Shown: positions 16,844 through 24,813 of the stretch, one piece after another
How positions within the stretch are numbered: the first letter of the stretch is position 1
How the letters are laid out: each line of letters opens with the position of its first letter
Origin: G963665545 sp963665545
GTDB lineage: Bacteria; Pseudomonadota; Gammaproteobacteria; Xanthomonadales; SZUA-36
DNA: 64,000 nucleotides
Reading direction: 5' to 3'
Assembly: GCA_963665545.2 (NCBI GenBank)
Contig: CAXXKZ010000004.1
Span: 558,001-622,000, forward strand
Program-made: the position numbers and the translations under genes
Notes under the pieces: generated by a model
Databases searched by the model: none
Told to the model about the DNA's origin: nothing
Seen by the model: only the letters and a program-made list of their open reading frames with translations

Positions 16844-17992
16844 ATGACACCTGAACGTAACCGACCCACGCCATCCGCAATCATGCCCGTATTTTTCCTT
16901 GCCCTGCTAATGATTTATGGCCCTGTTGTATTGGGCGGCGAGGCCGACACAGCCTGGCAGATCGAAACGCCCAGCTCTGCGGATGCAAGCGCACCGCGCA
17001 TTCTTGTCTACCACGATATGGAAGGCCTGAGCGGTCAGGATGACCCCAACAGTTACTTCTTTTCAAAACCAGAGTACGCGCAGGGCCAGGAAATGCTGGC
17101 CGCCGACATCAACGCGGTTGTGGCGGGATTGTTTGAAGGCGGTGCCGGCAGCGTACATATTGTCGACGGACACGGCAGCGGCAACCCCGAGCCCGATCTG
17201 CGCACCGACCTGCTTGATCCCCGGGCGAAACAGGTCTTTCGTCAAACCCGTTTCGACGCCTATCTCGACCTCACTGAGGCCGATGCCTACGACGCCATCG
17301 CTGTTGTGGGTATGCACGCCAAGACCGGCAGCGGCGGCTTTGCTTCACACACAATCACCCTGGGCATGGCGGTGTATTTCAACGGCCAATCGATTACCGA
17401 AACCGAGTTGATCGGATTGTCATGGGGCAGAGTGGGGACGCCAGTGATTTTTGCCTCAGGTGATGATCGCCTGGCTGGTGATCTGCGCGAGCGCATGCCG
17501 TGGCTGGAAATGGTGACTGTAAAAACCGCGACCGGAGGTGGCGATGCAAATCCCCGACCGGTGGAGGAGGCACGCACAGATTTACGCCGTGGTGCCCAGC
17601 GGGCCGTGGCCAACCTTGGCAACGCCCGATCCATGCGCATCAACACCCCGGTGCAAACCAGTCTTGAGGCTGTTCCGCCGGCCTCACTGCGGATGTTGAA
17701 GGGCGTTCCCGGCGTAAATTACGCCGATGGGCGCGTCAGCTTCGAGGCGCCCGACCTTGCCACCGCCTATGCTCGACTGGGGGCACTGATCGGCGTCGCA
17801 ACGGGCGGCTATATGGGCCATGGCCTGGCTGCCATGGCCGCAGATGGCGGACCGCCGGTACAGCAACGGTTCATGGACGGCGTCATCCAGGTCTGGATTG
17901 AGCAGGAATCTCTGCCCCACAATGTGGCGGATACAGCGCCAGCAACGGCGGCTGAGGAATCCCCCGAACGGCGTTGGCATGGCTACCAGTGA
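16844..17992 (+). CDS. M55-family D-aminopeptidase (DppA-like), exported
   Basis: About 382 residues from ATG 16844; ATG 16799 lacks a ribosome-binding site and 16883 is also possible. A signal-like segment (MPVFFLALLMIYGPVVLG) precedes the M55 domain. Zinc-site motifs are present: LVYHDMEGLSGQ (D-x-E-G), HIVDGHGSGN, VVGMHAKTG, and the strand ITETELIGLSWG. DppA-type enzymes remove N-terminal D-amino acids from short peptides such as D-Ala-D-Ala. The family is usually cytoplasmic and near 270 residues, so the exported, longer form is notable. It lies beside a D-aminoacylase-like gene and an M23 peptidase, pointing to use of cell-wall fragments. Confidence 0.82.
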   Translation: MTPERNRPTPSAIMPVFFLALLMIYGPVVLGGEADTAWQIETPSSADASAPRILVYHDMEGLSGQDDPNSYFFSKPEYAQGQEMLAADINAVVAGLFEGGAGSVHIVDGHGSGNPEPDLRTDLLDPRAKQVFRQTRFDAYLDLTEADAYDAIAVVGMHAKTGSGGFASHTITLGMAVYFNGQSITETELIGLSWGRVGTPVIFASGDDRLAGDLRERMPWLEMVTVKTATGGGDANPRPVEEARTDLRRGAQRAVANLGNARSMRINTPVQTSLEAVPPASLRMLKGVPGVNYADGRVSFEAPDLATAYARLGALIGVATGGYMGHGLAAMAADGGPPVQQRFMDGVIQVWIEQESLPHNVADTAPATAAEESPERRWHGYQ

Positions 17993-17999
17993 ACAGGTC

Positions 18000-19319
18000 T
18001 CAAGCGGTTTTAGGATCAGGGGGCAGCTCCCGGGCAGTGCCCTGCTCCACCCCATCGTCTTTCACCGGTTCCTGTTGAAAAGCCATTAATTGATGAAAGC
18101 TTTTGCTGAAAACCAGGAAAGGCATGACTGCAATTACGCCCAAGCCACAAAATACATAGATCAGGGGAATGTTCCTGTCCAGATAATCCGCCACGACATC
18201 TGCGAGGCCCAGGGAAATGGGCGCCAGTCCGGCTGAAATCGTCGCCAACAGGCCGAACACGCGCCCGCGGATCTCACTGGGTGTGCTCATCTGTATGACC
18301 GAAATCAACATCACGTTCATGCCCCCGCCGACCAGACCGACGAAGCCAAGAATCAGCATCGCGTTGACGGGTGATCCGCTGTAACCGAAGGCACCCAGGC
18401 AAGCACCCTGAGTGGCTAACGCGGCAATAACGAACTTTCCCTTATGCTGCGGCGGGGGCTTGACCACGCCTGCCAACAGGCTGCCGACGATCGAACCCAG
18501 AGCCAGCGCGGCGATAATGTAGCCAAACCAGTCCGCCTGCACGCCCAGCGTGTCCTCAACAAAAAACGGCAGCAGCACGCCAAATGGGGCCGTAAAGAAA
18601 CTGGCGACGGCGACCACCAGAAACAAATCGGTCAGACCCCTCATGCCCCAGACGTAGTGCACGCCGGCCCGGGTTTCAGTCTTGAATCGGGCATAGGCCG
18701 CTCCCCAGCTGTCCTCGCGGTCCCGAATGTTTTGCGGAATGGTAATGAAGCTCTCCGACAAAGCAGAAAACAGGTAGGTGATACCGTCGATCATCATGAC
18801 CAGGGGTGCACCGAGTACCCGGAACAAAACACCGCCGACGGATTGTCCGATCAATAGCGCGATCTGGGCTGAACTTTGGTACATGCCGTTGGCCGCCTCA
18901 ATCTGGCCCGCCGGCACCAGGTCGGGGATGGAGGCGCTGATCGCCGGCCTGAACACCGCCATGACGGTGCCACCCACGGCGGCTTCAATAAACAGCAAGG
19001 TAATGATCAAATCAATGGAGTCTGGCGACAGATACATGATCGTGGCAATGGTGATGATCAGAACGCCATTGATCAAATCTCCGACCACGACAATCATTTT
19101 GCGTGACACCATGTCCGCTACGGTGCCTCCAAAAGGGCCCAGCAAGACGCCGGGAATCATTGCGGTCATCGCCAGAATGCCCATCAGGGTGGCAGAGTCT
19201 GTAGCATGTTTGACCCAGAACAACAGGGCAATCATGTATATGGAGCTGCCGATTTGGCTGACGAACTGCCCCTGGAACAGCAGTACAAAATCCTTGTTAA
19301 ACAGGCGCTTTTGGGTCAT
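18000..19319 (-). CDS. MFS transporter, MFS_3/EntS-like exporter
   Basis: A 439-residue protein with about twelve transmembrane helices. The N-terminus FNKDFVLLFQGQFVSQIGSSI and the loop LLGPFGGTVADMVSRKMIVV are typical of the MFS_3 group (enterobactin exporter EntS and drug exporters). The central loop (residues 200-230) is cytoplasmic and charged. The start overlaps by four bases the stop of the RHH regulator gene, so regulator and exporter form one operon. The substrate is unknown. Confidence 0.86.
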   Translation of the reverse strand: MTQKRLFNKDFVLLFQGQFVSQIGSSIYMIALLFWVKHATDSATLMGILAMTAMIPGVLLGPFGGTVADMVSRKMIVVVGDLINGVLIITIATIMYLSPDSIDLIITLLFIEAAVGGTVMAVFRPAISASIPDLVPAGQIEAANGMYQSSAQIALLIGQSVGGVLFRVLGAPLVMMIDGITYLFSALSESFITIPQNIRDREDSWGAAYARFKTETRAGVHYVWGMRGLTDLFLVVAVASFFTAPFGVLLPFFVEDTLGVQADWFGYIIAALALGSIVGSLLAGVVKPPPQHKGKFVIAALATQGACLGAFGYSGSPVNAMLILGFVGLVGGGMNVMLISVIQMSTPSEIRGRVFGLLATISAGLAPISLGLADVVADYLDRNIPLIYVFCGLGVIAVMPFLVFSKSFHQLMAFQQEPVKDDGVEQGTARELPPDPKTA

Positions 19320-19777
19320 TTGGCAGTGCTGTCTTCTTCGCCGTGATCGCCAAATACCGTTTTCGCCTTTTCGCGCAAGCGCCGCCGAGCTTCTTCCACC
19401 CTCGAAATTGCATCTTCGAGCTCTCCAAGCTCATCAGCGCGCACATGCAATCCTTCGCGAATAAACAGCGCGGCCGCTTCTGAGCGACTCTTTACGGCAC
19501 CGGTCTCGACCCAGGCATCGAGTTTCCTGCGCGTGTCTTCATCAACACGAACCATCACCGTATGCTCACGGGGCGACTCACCCATTTCACGGACACTGTC
19601 ACCCAGGTCGGGTGTAACACAGACCACCTTGAACCCCTCGGTCAGACTGTCCTCGAGTTCTTTCAGATTGACGCCCAGCGACTCCAATCGGCCCTCAAGA
19701 TCAACCCCCATCGATTCCAGCCGGTCTTCAAGTACCCGCCAGAAATTACCCTTTGCGCCCGTTCCCGTTCGTTCCAC
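19316..19777 (-). CDS. Ribbon-helix-helix transcriptional regulator of the adjacent exporter
   Basis: I start at GTG 19777 because GGAGGT lies five bases upstream; the longer upstream frame crosses the promoter region. The 153-residue protein has an N-terminal segment with a repeated L-E-x-R-L-E-S-x-G-V pattern, then a ribbon-helix-helix core HTVMVRVDEDTRRKLDAWVE with KSRSEAAALFIREGL, and a C-terminal charged helix that may be a coiled coil. CopG/Arc-type proteins bind DNA as dimers and usually repress their own operon. The four-base overlap with the MFS gene suggests it controls that exporter. Confidence 0.75.
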   Translation of the reverse strand: MERTGTGAKGNFWRVLEDRLESMGVDLEGRLESLGVNLKELEDSLTEGFKVVCVTPDLGDSVREMGESPREHTVMVRVDEDTRRKLDAWVETGAVKSRSEAAALFIREGLHVRADELGELEDAISRVEEARRRLREKAKTVFGDHGEEDSTAK

Positions 19778-19850
19778 GCTACACCTCCAGATAGTTATAT
19801 CAGTCAGTACTGTATCACTATTATGTATTATATGATATCTAATCTCTATA
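19778..19850 (-). promoter_or_regulatory. Promoter and possible operator of the RHH-MFS operon
   Basis: An AT-rich stretch in an otherwise GC-rich region. A perfect TATAAT -10 box reads on the minus strand at 19827-19832, about 50 bases before the GTG; no good -35 is visible. Around it are an 8-bp palindrome CAGTACTG (19805-19812), two minus-strand TGATA repeats spaced 15 bases apart, and a TATCA/TGATA dyad over the -10. These fit binding of a small dimeric regulator, most simply the RHH protein itself. The operator assignment is inference. Confidence 0.45.
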
Positions 19851-19946
19851 GCTTTGGTGCCTTTAGCGTCCCCGGCAGCCGCCTTGCATTCCTGTGATAG
19901 GCTTTGATTTTCATTTAAGGCTAAACCCCTCAATGATCCATCTCCC

Positions 19947-21068
19947 ATGATCCCCCGGGCCACGCCACACATCAGACTGGGTCTATTCGGCCTTGTCCTG
20001 GCGCTGACAGCCTTGCCGACTGAGGGGCTGACCAGCGAACCCGCGGTCCCCGAACCCCGCACCGGTTGGTTTGAGACTTCCCTGCCCGCGTTTTCACCCT
20101 ATGCCGACCAGGGTGAAATCGCGCGCAGAATGTTTCATCTGAGTGTCACCCAACAGCTATTCGCCCACGCCAGGGAACTGGGCCAGGAGTTGCAGGGCCA
20201 GTCGCTGGACCCAGGCAAGGAGAATTTTCACGTCTTCGTTCCCAAGGACTACGAAGCCACGAAGTCTTATGGCCTGTTCGTGTGGGTATCGGCTCGCGAG
20301 AAAGTGACTGTGCCGAGAAAATGGCAAAACGTGTTCTCCGAGCATGACCTTATATTCATCGCCGTCGACAAAGCCGGCAATCGCACCAATGACCTCGATC
20401 GCCGGGTACCCCTGGCCCTGCACAGCGTGATGAATATGCAACGCGAACACCGCATCGACCCGGAGCGCATCTATGTGGCCGGACTGTCGGGCGGCGGCCG
20501 TGTCGCCAGCAAGATTGCGGCCGCTTACGGTGATCTCTTCAGCGGCGGCTATTTTATCGTTGGCAGCGACCCCATGGGCAGCAAGACCGTTCCTATACCG
20601 GACGCGCAAGTGCTCCAACGCATGAGATCCCGGGGGCGCTACGTATTTCTGACCGGGCGCAATGATACGCCGACAATAGCGGCCACGCGCACCGCTCTGA
20701 GCTCCTACCAGCGGTTGTGCGTATTCAATTCAATTCTGCACTTTCCCAGTATGGGGCACGGTCTGCCCAGCATCATGTGGTTCAGAAAAGCCATTACCTA
20801 TCTCGAATCCGGCTATCTGGAAGAACCCGAAGAGGAAGAGTCAAATACTCAATGCAGGGCCGGGCTTGAGCTGGAAATGCAGCAGAGCGTGATTGAGATT
20901 GACCGCCTCATCACCGCTGCAGAAACAAACAGGGCCACTGAACAACTACAGAAGTTTCAACTAAGATTCGGCCGCCTGGCCGAAGATGAATTCAACGGGC
21001 TCTACACGCGCCTTGTCAAAGTGGCGAATGGCCAGCGCCCTCATGCCACGTCGGGCTCGACCTGGTGA
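19947..21068 (+). CDS. Exported alpha/beta-hydrolase (esterase/depolymerase-like)
   Basis: A 373-residue protein with a signal peptide (LGLFGLVLALTALPTEG). The core shows HVFVPKDYEATKSYGLFVWV, then RIDPERIYVAGLSGGGRVAS with the nucleophile Ser in G-L-S-G-G (near residue 178), and SMGHGLPS with the probable catalytic His. This order matches LpqC/PHB-depolymerase-like and PlaC-type esterases. The C-terminal 90 residues are acidic, then helical, without a recognised domain. The 3' end overlaps the convergent MFS gene by 28 bases. Substrate unknown. Confidence 0.7.
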   Translation: MIPRATPHIRLGLFGLVLALTALPTEGLTSEPAVPEPRTGWFETSLPAFSPYADQGEIARRMFHLSVTQQLFAHARELGQELQGQSLDPGKENFHVFVPKDYEATKSYGLFVWVSAREKVTVPRKWQNVFSEHDLIFIAVDKAGNRTNDLDRRVPLALHSVMNMQREHRIDPERIYVAGLSGGGRVASKIAAAYGDLFSGGYFIVGSDPMGSKTVPIPDAQVLQRMRSRGRYVFLTGRNDTPTIAATRTALSSYQRLCVFNSILHFPSMGHGLPSIMWFRKAITYLESGYLEEPEEEESNTQCRAGLELEMQQSVIEIDRLITAAETNRATEQLQKFQLRFGRLAEDEFNGLYTRLVKVANGQRPHATSGSTW

Positions 21069-22279
21069 ACCCAATACATGACGATCGCCGAAACAACGGC
21101 CAACATGGCGAAGCCACCTATCAACGGCACGATGGAGTGATTGTAGGCCTGACCAATCAATGCCCCAAGAGCAACGGCGATCAAATTTGAAAGTGCCCCA
21201 ATCACGGCAGATGCCGTGCCGGCAATATGGCCCAGTGGCTGCATCGCCATCGCATTCATGTTGCCGAACAGCAGCCCCACGAAAAAGAAGCAGCCCGCCA
21301 TACTGCCCAGGAAAAACCACAGCGGTGGCATACCGGATAAGGCGACCGCCACGGCGGTGGCGAAAACCGACAGCACGGCCAGCGCAACAATCGCCCGGAA
21401 CATGATCATGCGCATCCCAAATTGCATCACAAACCGACCATTGAGCACGGTTGCCAATCCAAAGAAAAACGCCAGGGCGCCAAAGTAAATTGGAAACCGA
21501 TCGCCCAGCCCGTAAAGTTCGACGAATATCTGCTGGGCTGAGTTGAGGTAGCCGTAAAAAGACCCGGCTACCAGTCCGGACACAATGGTGTAGGAAAAGG
21601 TAATGCGGTGCGAAAAAACCTCTCTGGCCGCCCTCAGGGTGCACTTTAGGGAAAAAGGCTGGCGACGGTCCGCGGGCAAGGTTTCCGGCTGCCTGATTGC
21701 AACCCACGACATCACCACAATGGCGAGGACTGCAAAAACAACGTAAATCATGCGCCAATGCGAAACCATCACGATGCCCTGCCCCAGCGCCGGAGCAACA
21801 ATGGGTACGAGAATAAACACGGACATCATGAAAGACATCACTCGCGCCATATCCCGCCCCTCAAACTGATCACGGATCAATGCCACGGCCACGGTTCTGG
21901 GGCCGGCCGCGCCCAGGCCCTGCAGAAATCGACCGACCAGCATAACCTCAAAATTGCTCGCCACCGCTGACAAAATGGAACCGATGATGAAAAGGATAAA
22001 TCCAGCGAACATGGCGGTCTTGCGACCGGCACTGTCAGACCAGGGGCCATAAAACAACTGGCCCCCAATCATACCCAGAATCAGCGCCGATACGACCAGC
22101 TGAATGTCATTGGACCGCTCCACGGCAAGGTCTTGCGCCATTTGCGGAAAGGCCGGCAGCATGGCGTCAATGGACAGCGCCACCAGGGAACTGACCAGGG
22201 CCATCATGGCGACAAATTCCACGATTCCTGGATGCGCTTTGGCGGCGCCGGCCTGATGTTCGAATTCGGGCATATTCAA
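21041..22279 (-). CDS. Bcr/CflA-type MFS drug transporter
   Basis: A 412-residue twelve-helix transporter. Diagnostic features are IDAMLPAFPQMAQDL in helix 1, GQLFYGPWSDSAGRKTAM as MFS motif A, and FLQGLGAAGPRTVAVALIRD as the antiporter motif C region of the Bcr/CflA subfamily. Members are proton-driven exporters of drugs, sulfonamides or peptides. ATG 22273 (two codons on) is equally possible. It faces the esterase gene tail to tail and is divergent from the GT2-GtrA gene, with a 75-base gap. Confidence 0.85.
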   Translation of the reverse strand: MNMPEFEHQAGAAKAHPGIVEFVAMMALVSSLVALSIDAMLPAFPQMAQDLAVERSNDIQLVVSALILGMIGGQLFYGPWSDSAGRKTAMFAGFILFIIGSILSAVASNFEVMLVGRFLQGLGAAGPRTVAVALIRDQFEGRDMARVMSFMMSVFILVPIVAPALGQGIVMVSHWRMIYVVFAVLAIVVMSWVAIRQPETLPADRRQPFSLKCTLRAAREVFSHRITFSYTIVSGLVAGSFYGYLNSAQQIFVELYGLGDRFPIYFGALAFFFGLATVLNGRFVMQFGMRMIMFRAIVALAVLSVFATAVAVALSGMPPLWFFLGSMAGCFFFVGLLFGNMNAMAMQPLGHIAGTASAVIGALSNLIAVALGALIGQAYNHSIVPLIGGFAMLAVVSAIVMYWVHQVEPDVA

Positions 22280-22353
22280 TTCGCCGTTATAATGGTGGCA
22301 GGTGTCGCCTTGCGGCGCGGAAACAACAATAATGGATCAAGTAATGGACTGCG

Positions 22354-23493
22354 ATGACTGAGATCAGTTCTACACCTACACAGACGATTGAAAGCGCCGG
22401 TGCCGCAACACCGCCTGAGCTGGCGATCATCATTCCGACTTACAACGAACGGGAAAACATCCGACCGCTGGTCCGACTACTGCACGAAACGCTGGAGGGC
22501 AATCAGTGGGAAGCCATTTTTGTTGACGACGACTCGCCAGATCAAACCGCGGCCGAAGTCCGGGCGCTGAGCCACGAAGACCAAAGGGTTCGCTGCATCC
22601 AGCGGATCGGCCGCCGCGGGCTGTCTTCGGCGGTCATAGAAGGCATGATGGCCACCAGTGCCGAATTCGTCGCAGTGATGGATGCTGATCTGCAACATGA
22701 CGAGCGATTGCTCGCCGACATGCTCGAGGTACTTCGTACCACCGATAATGATATCGCGATCGGCTCGCGGATGGTTTCCGGTGGGGACAATACCAGCCTC
22801 GGCGGGCTGCGGCAGAAGTTCAGCGAAGTGTCCAGCAGGCTGGCAAGAAAAATCCTGGGTATCGAAGTCAGGGACCTGATGAGTGGTTTCTTCATGGTCA
22901 GGCGCGCTGTCGTCGAAGCAACCGTGCGCGATTTTTCTGGCGTCGGATTCAAAATCCTGATGGACATACTGGCCTCGTCACCACACAAACTCAAATATGT
23001 TGAATTACCCTATTCTTTCCGGCCCCGGCAGGCGGGCGATAGCAAGCTCGACGCCAATGCAGCCGTGGCGTTGGTCCTGACCCTGATCGACAAATCGGTA
23101 GGGCGCGTTGTACCCACCCGCCTGGTTGCGTTCCTGATGGTAGGTGGATTCGGGGTGCTGGTTCATTTCCTGGCTCTGGCTGCTGCGCTTACTGTTTTGG
23201 ATGCCAGATTCGTGGTTGCGCAGTCAATCGCGACTCTGATTGCAATGACATCGAATTTTGCCATCAATAACCTGTTCACCTACAGCGATGTCCGCCTCAG
23301 GGGTTGGCGCTGGCTATCAGGCTGGTTTTCCTTTGTACTGGCCTGTGGTTTCGGCGCCATTGCCAACGTCGGCGTGGCCAGTGTTATGTTTGCAGGCGCA
23401 TTTGGCTGGCAACTTTCGGCACTGGCCGGCATCCTGGTGGGAACCGCCTGGAACTATGGAGTCACTCGCATGTATACCTGGCGCCAAGGGTGA
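22354..23493 (+). CDS. GT2 polyprenyl-phosphate sugar transferase fused to a GtrA domain
   Basis: A 379-residue protein in two parts. Residues 20-245 form a DPM1-like GT2 domain: LAIIIPTYNERENIRPLV, FVDDDSPDQTA, AVMDADLQHDE (D-x-D) and GSRMVSGGD. Residues 250-375 form a four-helix GtrA membrane domain beginning VGRVVPTRLVAFLMVGGFG. Such fusions attach a sugar to undecaprenyl or dolichyl phosphate and help move the lipid-linked sugar across the inner membrane for surface glycan modification. It stands alone on this strand; no dedicated acceptor transferase is adjacent. Confidence 0.85.
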   Translation: MTEISSTPTQTIESAGAATPPELAIIIPTYNERENIRPLVRLLHETLEGNQWEAIFVDDDSPDQTAAEVRALSHEDQRVRCIQRIGRRGLSSAVIEGMMATSAEFVAVMDADLQHDERLLADMLEVLRTTDNDIAIGSRMVSGGDNTSLGGLRQKFSEVSSRLARKILGIEVRDLMSGFFMVRRAVVEATVRDFSGVGFKILMDILASSPHKLKYVELPYSFRPRQAGDSKLDANAAVALVLTLIDKSVGRVVPTRLVAFLMVGGFGVLVHFLALAAALTVLDARFVVAQSIATLIAMTSNFAINNLFTYSDVRLRGWRWLSGWFSFVLACGFGAIANVGVASVMFAGAFGWQLSALAGILVGTAWNYGVTRMYTWRQG

Positions 23494-24016
23494 TTGGGCT
23501 AAGAGCACTGCTTAAGGTGGGGCCGGCTCTACAGCGTCGCTTCTTTGGCTGCGCCAAAACCGGGGGACTTTTGGAACACTGATTGAGCTGAGGCCGGCTC
23601 CACAGCGTCGCTTCTTTGGCTGCGCCAAAACCGCAACACTGCTCCGCCTCCCGGATTCGGGGGCTGAGGTGCGGTTTGATGGCGTTGGGTTGCTATTTTG
23701 TGGTGATGGTGCTGATTACTACGGCGCGGTGACCCAAGAAGGCGGGGCTGGCGTCGGGGGGCCATTGCTGACTGTATTGATCGAGCAGGAATTTTGGTAG
23801 CGGGTAACGGCTGCTGGCGACGACCTCGATCGGATCGGCGCTGGCAGAGATGATGTTGATGCGCTTGGGTTGCTGTCCCGGATATGCCAGGTTTAAAACC
23901 CACACGCCGAAATCCGTCTTGCGGCTTTTAGAAGTATCCAGTGCCAACGCCCACGCTGGCGTTGTCGAGCGAAAGGTCAATGATATGGCGTGATGCAAGA
24001 TAGCCGCCACCGCGAA
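23494..24016. other. Gene-poor stretch with repeats and an uncertain reading frame
   Basis: This 520-base gap holds two near-identical 42-bp direct repeats (listed separately) and, on the minus strand, a 105-codon open frame (23693-24010). That frame is in phase with the DNRLRE gene upstream, separated from it by TGA at 24017-24019. Parts read like ordinary protein (RYPLPKFLLDQYSQQWPP), but I recognise no family, and its only start is a GTG without a ribosome-binding site. It may be a readthrough tail, a decayed gene or chance. Confidence 0.35.
23521..23633. repeat. Pair of 42-bp direct repeats with an internal hairpin
   Basis: Copies at 23521-23562 and 23592-23633 differ at one base (T/C at the tenth position). 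They begin GGCCGGCTC and end GCCAAAACCG. Each contains the inverted repeat TTTGG-CTGCG-CCAAA. They lie just downstream of the GT2-GtrA gene, so they may be part of a dispersed repeat family or a weak terminator region. Confidence 0.75.
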
Positions 24017-24781
24017 TCACGGCGAGGGCAGCGTGAAATCAATCGTTAAGGTCGGCACCGGGTCGAAGAGATCTTCCCTCGATGCAATACGCTGGGCGCT
24101 CGCATCGACCACTTCGTTGCCGAGCACGATCCAGCCAAAGTTCTGGGCCGGGTTGTTGACCCATAACTGCACATCGTTCACCATTCCCGGCGTTGACGAG
24201 AAAGTGATGGTTTCAGGCGCGGAGGCTGAATAGGAGGTTGAACCTGAAGTAGCCGCATCAAAATCTCCGCCGTTGCTGGCCCAGGCGTCCGTGTTGAAAA
24301 AGCGGAAAAACCACGTCGCATCTCCCGCGCCCGCAGCGCCCCCACCGCCCTGTCCGCCAGGTGCAATCGAGCTGCCCTCGCCCCAATCCACGGTCATGCG
24401 GTGCAAAATGGCGGTTCCACCTGCCGGAGTGTCGTTGGCCGCAACCCTGTTGTTATACAGCGCCAGTTGAACGGTCTGGATGGTGGCGCCGGCGGGTATG
24501 GAGGTCAGGTCAAACGCAATCAGGGCTCGACGCAACCGATTTGATTGATCGTCGCCAACAGCGCCGAGAAACAGCGCCGACCCCCCACCATTGCTGAGAT
24601 TGGCGGTCGGGTGCTCGTACAGCGTATTGTCTTTGCTGGGGGAGAAAACCAGCTGATCTGCCCAAACACCAGGCGTTCCAATAACGACTGAGATCACAAA
24701 CAGGGCAGTTTTACCGATCAAAGTTGTCCAGTGGAAATTCACAACATTCATGAGTTTGAATTTCATCCTTGAAATTTTCAT
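24017..24781 (-). CDS. Exported DNRLRE-domain protein
   Basis: A 254-residue protein with a signal peptide (TALFVISVVIGTPGVWA). The domain begins with DQLVFSPSKDNTLYEHPT and SNGGGSALFLGAVGD, then RRALIAFDLTSIPAGATIQT and VQLALYNNRV, the usual opening of DNRLRE beta-sandwich domains found on surface proteins. It ends LTIDFTLPSP with no visible anchor, unless the in-frame sequence after the TGA at 24017 was once part of it. Starts at 24781, 24766 or 24751 are possible. IS copy 1 is inserted 32 bases upstream of the 24781 ATG, cutting it from its original upstream DNA. Confidence 0.72.
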   Translation of the reverse strand: MKISRMKFKLMNVVNFHWTTLIGKTALFVISVVIGTPGVWADQLVFSPSKDNTLYEHPTANLSNGGGSALFLGAVGDDQSNRLRRALIAFDLTSIPAGATIQTVQLALYNNRVAANDTPAGGTAILHRMTVDWGEGSSIAPGGQGGGGAAGAGDATWFFRFFNTDAWASNGGDFDAATSGSTSYSASAPETITFSSTPGMVNDVQLWVNNPAQNFGWIVLGNEVVDASAQRIASREDLFDPVPTLTIDFTLPSP

Positions 24782-24813
24782 CGGCTATTTTAGACCATTC
24801 AAGAAGATATTAG

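Noticed and set aside
23529..23903. 124-codon minus-strand frame across the direct repeats
   Set aside because: Low-complexity His/Gln/Arg content and overlap with repeated DNA indicate a non-coding frame.
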